From: Anaerocolumna sp. AGMB13020
GTDB taxonomy: Bacteria > Bacillota > Clostridia > Lachnospirales > Lachnospiraceae
Assembly: GCF_033100115.1 (NCBI RefSeq)
Contig: NZ_CP136910.1
Coordinates: forward strand, 5,286,001 to 5,350,000
Reading direction: 5' to 3'
DNA: 64,000 nt
Shown here piece after piece: positions 62,457-64,000 of the stretch (positions within the stretch are counted from its first letter, which is position 1; every line of letters begins with the position of its first letter). The position numbers and the translations under genes are program-made. The notes below the pieces were generated by a model, which saw only the letters and a program-made list of their open reading frames with translations, did not search any database and was not told where the DNA came from.

Positions 62457-63557
62457 ATGAAGAATAAAATATTTCAAGGCTTTGTACATATTTTAAGGAT
62501 ATCGCTGGTATTGTCTTTCGTTCTAATATTATCAGGCTGTGCAGTTGAGGTAAGCAAGAATGATTCCAACAATGATTTAAAGGTTATGTACCTGGATGTG
62601 GGACAGGGTGATGCCATACTGATACAGTCACAGGGAGAAGCTATGCTTATTGACGCCGGTGAGAAGGAGCAGGGAAGCACAGTAACCGGTTATCTGGAGC
62701 AGGAAAATATAAAATCTCTAAAATATATTATCTGTACACATCCTCATAGTGACCATATCGGCGGGATGGCAGAGGTTATAAAAGAGTTTAGTGCAGACGT
62801 AATATTTCTTGGTAATCAAAAGTATGATACAGAAACCTACAATAATTTAATCCATCTGGTGGACAAAAGGAAAATAACCAAGGTCTATCCCAAAGCAGGT
62901 GACTCCTATCACCTTGGTGGCTCTTTGTTTGAGTTTCTAACACCTTTCGGAAAGGATTATGGTGAAAATATCAATAATTACTCTTTGGTAATTAAACTGA
63001 CCAATGGTAAGAATTCTTTTCTGTTTACCGGTGACATGGAAGAAGAAGCAGAGGAGGATCTGTTATCGAAAGGCCGCGATCTGGAGACAGATGTTTTAAA
63101 AGTCGGACATCATGGCTCTTTAACCAGCAGCAGTCTTGCATTCCTTAGAGCGGTAGATCCTGTTTATGCTGTAATTTCTGTTGGGAAAGATAATTCCTAT
63201 GGTCATCCTTCCGGTATTACACTGGCCAATCTCGAGGATGAGGATGTGCAGGTGTATCGAACGGACATAATGGGTACCGTTGTAATAAATAGTGATGGTG
63301 AAAATCTTTCAGTTAAGACAGAAGGTACTAACCCAAAGCAAACCACTGAATCATCGTTTGAAGAGAGCATTGACAATTTAACAGGCAATCTGGAAAATTC
63401 ATCTGATAAGAAATCTGAGAAATACGTATATGTAACGAATAAAGGAACGAAATATCATAAAAAAGGCTGCCAGTACATAAAGGATAACGGTAAAGCTATA
63501 TTAATGGAAGAAGCAAAAGCGGAGGGTTATGAAGCCTGCAGTATCTGCAAGCCTTAA
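62457..63557 (+). CDS. ComEC-like metallo-beta-lactamase-fold lipoprotein
   Basis: 366 aa. Signal peptide with lipobox LSGC (Cys28), then a metallo-beta-lactamase domain of the ComEC C-terminal type (about 40-285) with DVGQGDAILIQ and H95-P-H97-S-D99-H100, FTGDMEEEAE and KVGHHGSLTSSS. A Ser/Asn/Glu linker (about 285-320) leads to a 45-residue tail (YVYVTNKGTKYHKKGCQYI, then CSICKP) that resembles the short Cys-containing segment of Ada-like or nuclease-linked domains. Such proteins are often annotated as competence or MBL hydrolases; an extracellular nuclease or phosphodiesterase role is possible (inference). GAGGAGGAAAAAGGAG precedes the ATG. Confidence 0.85.
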   Translation: MKNKIFQGFVHILRISLVLSFVLILSGCAVEVSKNDSNNDLKVMYLDVGQGDAILIQSQGEAMLIDAGEKEQGSTVTGYLEQENIKSLKYIICTHPHSDHIGGMAEVIKEFSADVIFLGNQKYDTETYNNLIHLVDKRKITKVYPKAGDSYHLGGSLFEFLTPFGKDYGENINNYSLVIKLTNGKNSFLFTGDMEEEAEEDLLSKGRDLETDVLKVGHHGSLTSSSLAFLRAVDPVYAVISVGKDNSYGHPSGITLANLEDEDVQVYRTDIMGTVVINSDGENLSVKTEGTNPKQTTESSFEESIDNLTGNLENSSDKKSEKYVYVTNKGTKYHKKGCQYIKDNGKAILMEEAKAEGYEACSICKP

Positions 63558-63564
63558 GAAGCCT

Positions 63565-63828
63565 CTAAATATAAGCTGATTTTATCAGTACTTTTTCGGC
63601 ATCAATATCAACAAGAATAACATCGGTACCAATCTGCTTGATACAGTTATAATTTATTACATATTCCTGGTCTCTTCCTAAGAAACCCCAGATTTTACAG
63701 GGACCCGGTACGATAATATGCGTGATAATGCCGGTATTGACATCGAATTCCAAGTCGCAGACAAATCCCAGTCTTTCTCCGTCTCTGCAGTTGATTACTT
63801 CTTTCTGTTTTAAATCACACAGTCTCAT
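63565..63828 (-). CDS. YlmC/YmxH-family sporulation protein (PRC-barrel)
   Basis: 87 aa single PRC-barrel domain: MRLCDLKQKEVINCRDGERL, then GFVCDLEFD and a late VILVDIDAEKVLI. AAAGGAGG stands 5 nt before the ATG on the reverse strand. Members of this family commonly sit beside sigE/sigG and are linked to sporulation, without a known mechanism. It ends 8 nt from the MBL lipoprotein stop, convergent. Confidence 0.9.
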   Translation of the reverse strand: MRLCDLKQKEVINCRDGERLGFVCDLEFDVNTGIITHIIVPGPCKIWGFLGRDQEYVINYNCIKQIGTDVILVDIDAEKVLIKSAYI

Positions 63829-63943
63829 AGGGCCTCCTTTTTCAATAGTCAGTACATTTAGGTGGAATAGTTATAGCGGGTTACAGACAGGCATCAGAAA
63901 AACTATCTATCTTAATATATGAAAAAAGTAGCATTAAAATATC

Positions 63944-63972
63944 TTGACCGATTGAATATCTTTCAATATAAT
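63944..63972 (+). promoter_or_regulatory. promoter leading out of the window
   Basis: TTGACC (63944-63949), a 17-nt spacer and TATAAT (63967-63972). In related genomes nrdR often follows ylmC here, so a downstream + strand gene just beyond 64000 is expected (inference). Confidence 0.65.
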
Positions 63973-64000
63973 CAACTTAAAGATGTTAGAGGGAAGGATA

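Noticed and set aside
1..64000. tRNA, rRNA, prophage, CRISPR, intact transposase
   Set aside because: Looked for on both strands by eye; nothing met a reasonable standard.

Overview
The window looks like the chromosome of a spore-forming, AT-rich Firmicute of the Lachnospiraceae/Clostridia type (Lachnoclostridium or Anaerocolumna-like; genus is inference). The evidence is a sporulation block (spoIIGA-sigE-sigG, a spoVD-like PBP, a ylmC/ymxH protein), a meso-DAP type MurE, clostridial gene order in the dcw region, frequent TTG/GTG starts behind strong GGAGG sites, and arabinan-degrading GH43 enzymes with ATPase-less sugar ABC importers. No rRNA, tRNA, CRISPR array or intact transposase was seen.

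Layout. 1-5 kb: start of a divergent DAHP synthase gene, a pyrimidine-nucleoside phosphorylase, a DUF1653-like protein with four 18-bp repeats, a YmaF-like His-rich protein, a decayed BglG-type antiterminator and an MFS transporter. 4.9-23.2 kb: a carbohydrate (probably arabinan/arabino-oligosaccharide) island with a cytoplasmic GH43 enzyme, a GH43 lipoprotein, two near-identical ArsR-type regulators with a large C-terminal sensor-like domain, and one eight-gene operon. The operon holds a 988-aa fused binding protein, two permease pairs, an NHL/Yip1-like membrane protein, a DUF5696 protein and a second binding lipoprotein. A shared palindrome (core TAAAATAWTTTA) lies 20-23 nt downstream of the -10 box of all three structural promoters, and a variant (CTAAAATAAATCAA) lies upstream of both regulators, which points to one autoregulated regulon. 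23.2-27.6 kb: patchwork with long-hairpin elements, a zinc-ribbon protein, a UvrA-like C-terminal fragment joined to a serine hydrolase gene, proC and ppnP.

27.6-45.6 kb: housekeeping genes on the + strand: murE, murF, priA, def, fmt, a YugP-type protease, rsmB, rlmN, prpC, prkC, rsgA, rpe, thiN, ychF, lgt. 45.7-59.3 kb: the division/cell-wall (dcw) cluster mraZ-rsmH-ftsL-pbp-spoVD-mraY-murD-ftsW-murA-ftsQ-ftsZ, headed by a 10-bp-period array of MraZ boxes; murC and murG are absent and murE/murF sit 18 kb upstream. 59.5-62.3 kb: spoIIGA-sigE-sigG with a long-spacer (21 bp) promoter like B. subtilis spoIIG. 62.4-64 kb: a ComEC-like MBL lipoprotein, a ylmC/ymxH gene on the minus strand, and a consensus promoter leaving the window.

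Unusual features: (i) the arabinan regulon with its doubled regulator, common operator and double-transporter operon including proteins of unknown role; (ii) four very long imperfect hairpin elements (104-240 bp) in intergenic gaps between 23.3 and 33.2 kb, two of them copies of one family; (iii) a 74-bp tandem repeat of the rlmN leader that repeats its own ribosome-binding-site region.
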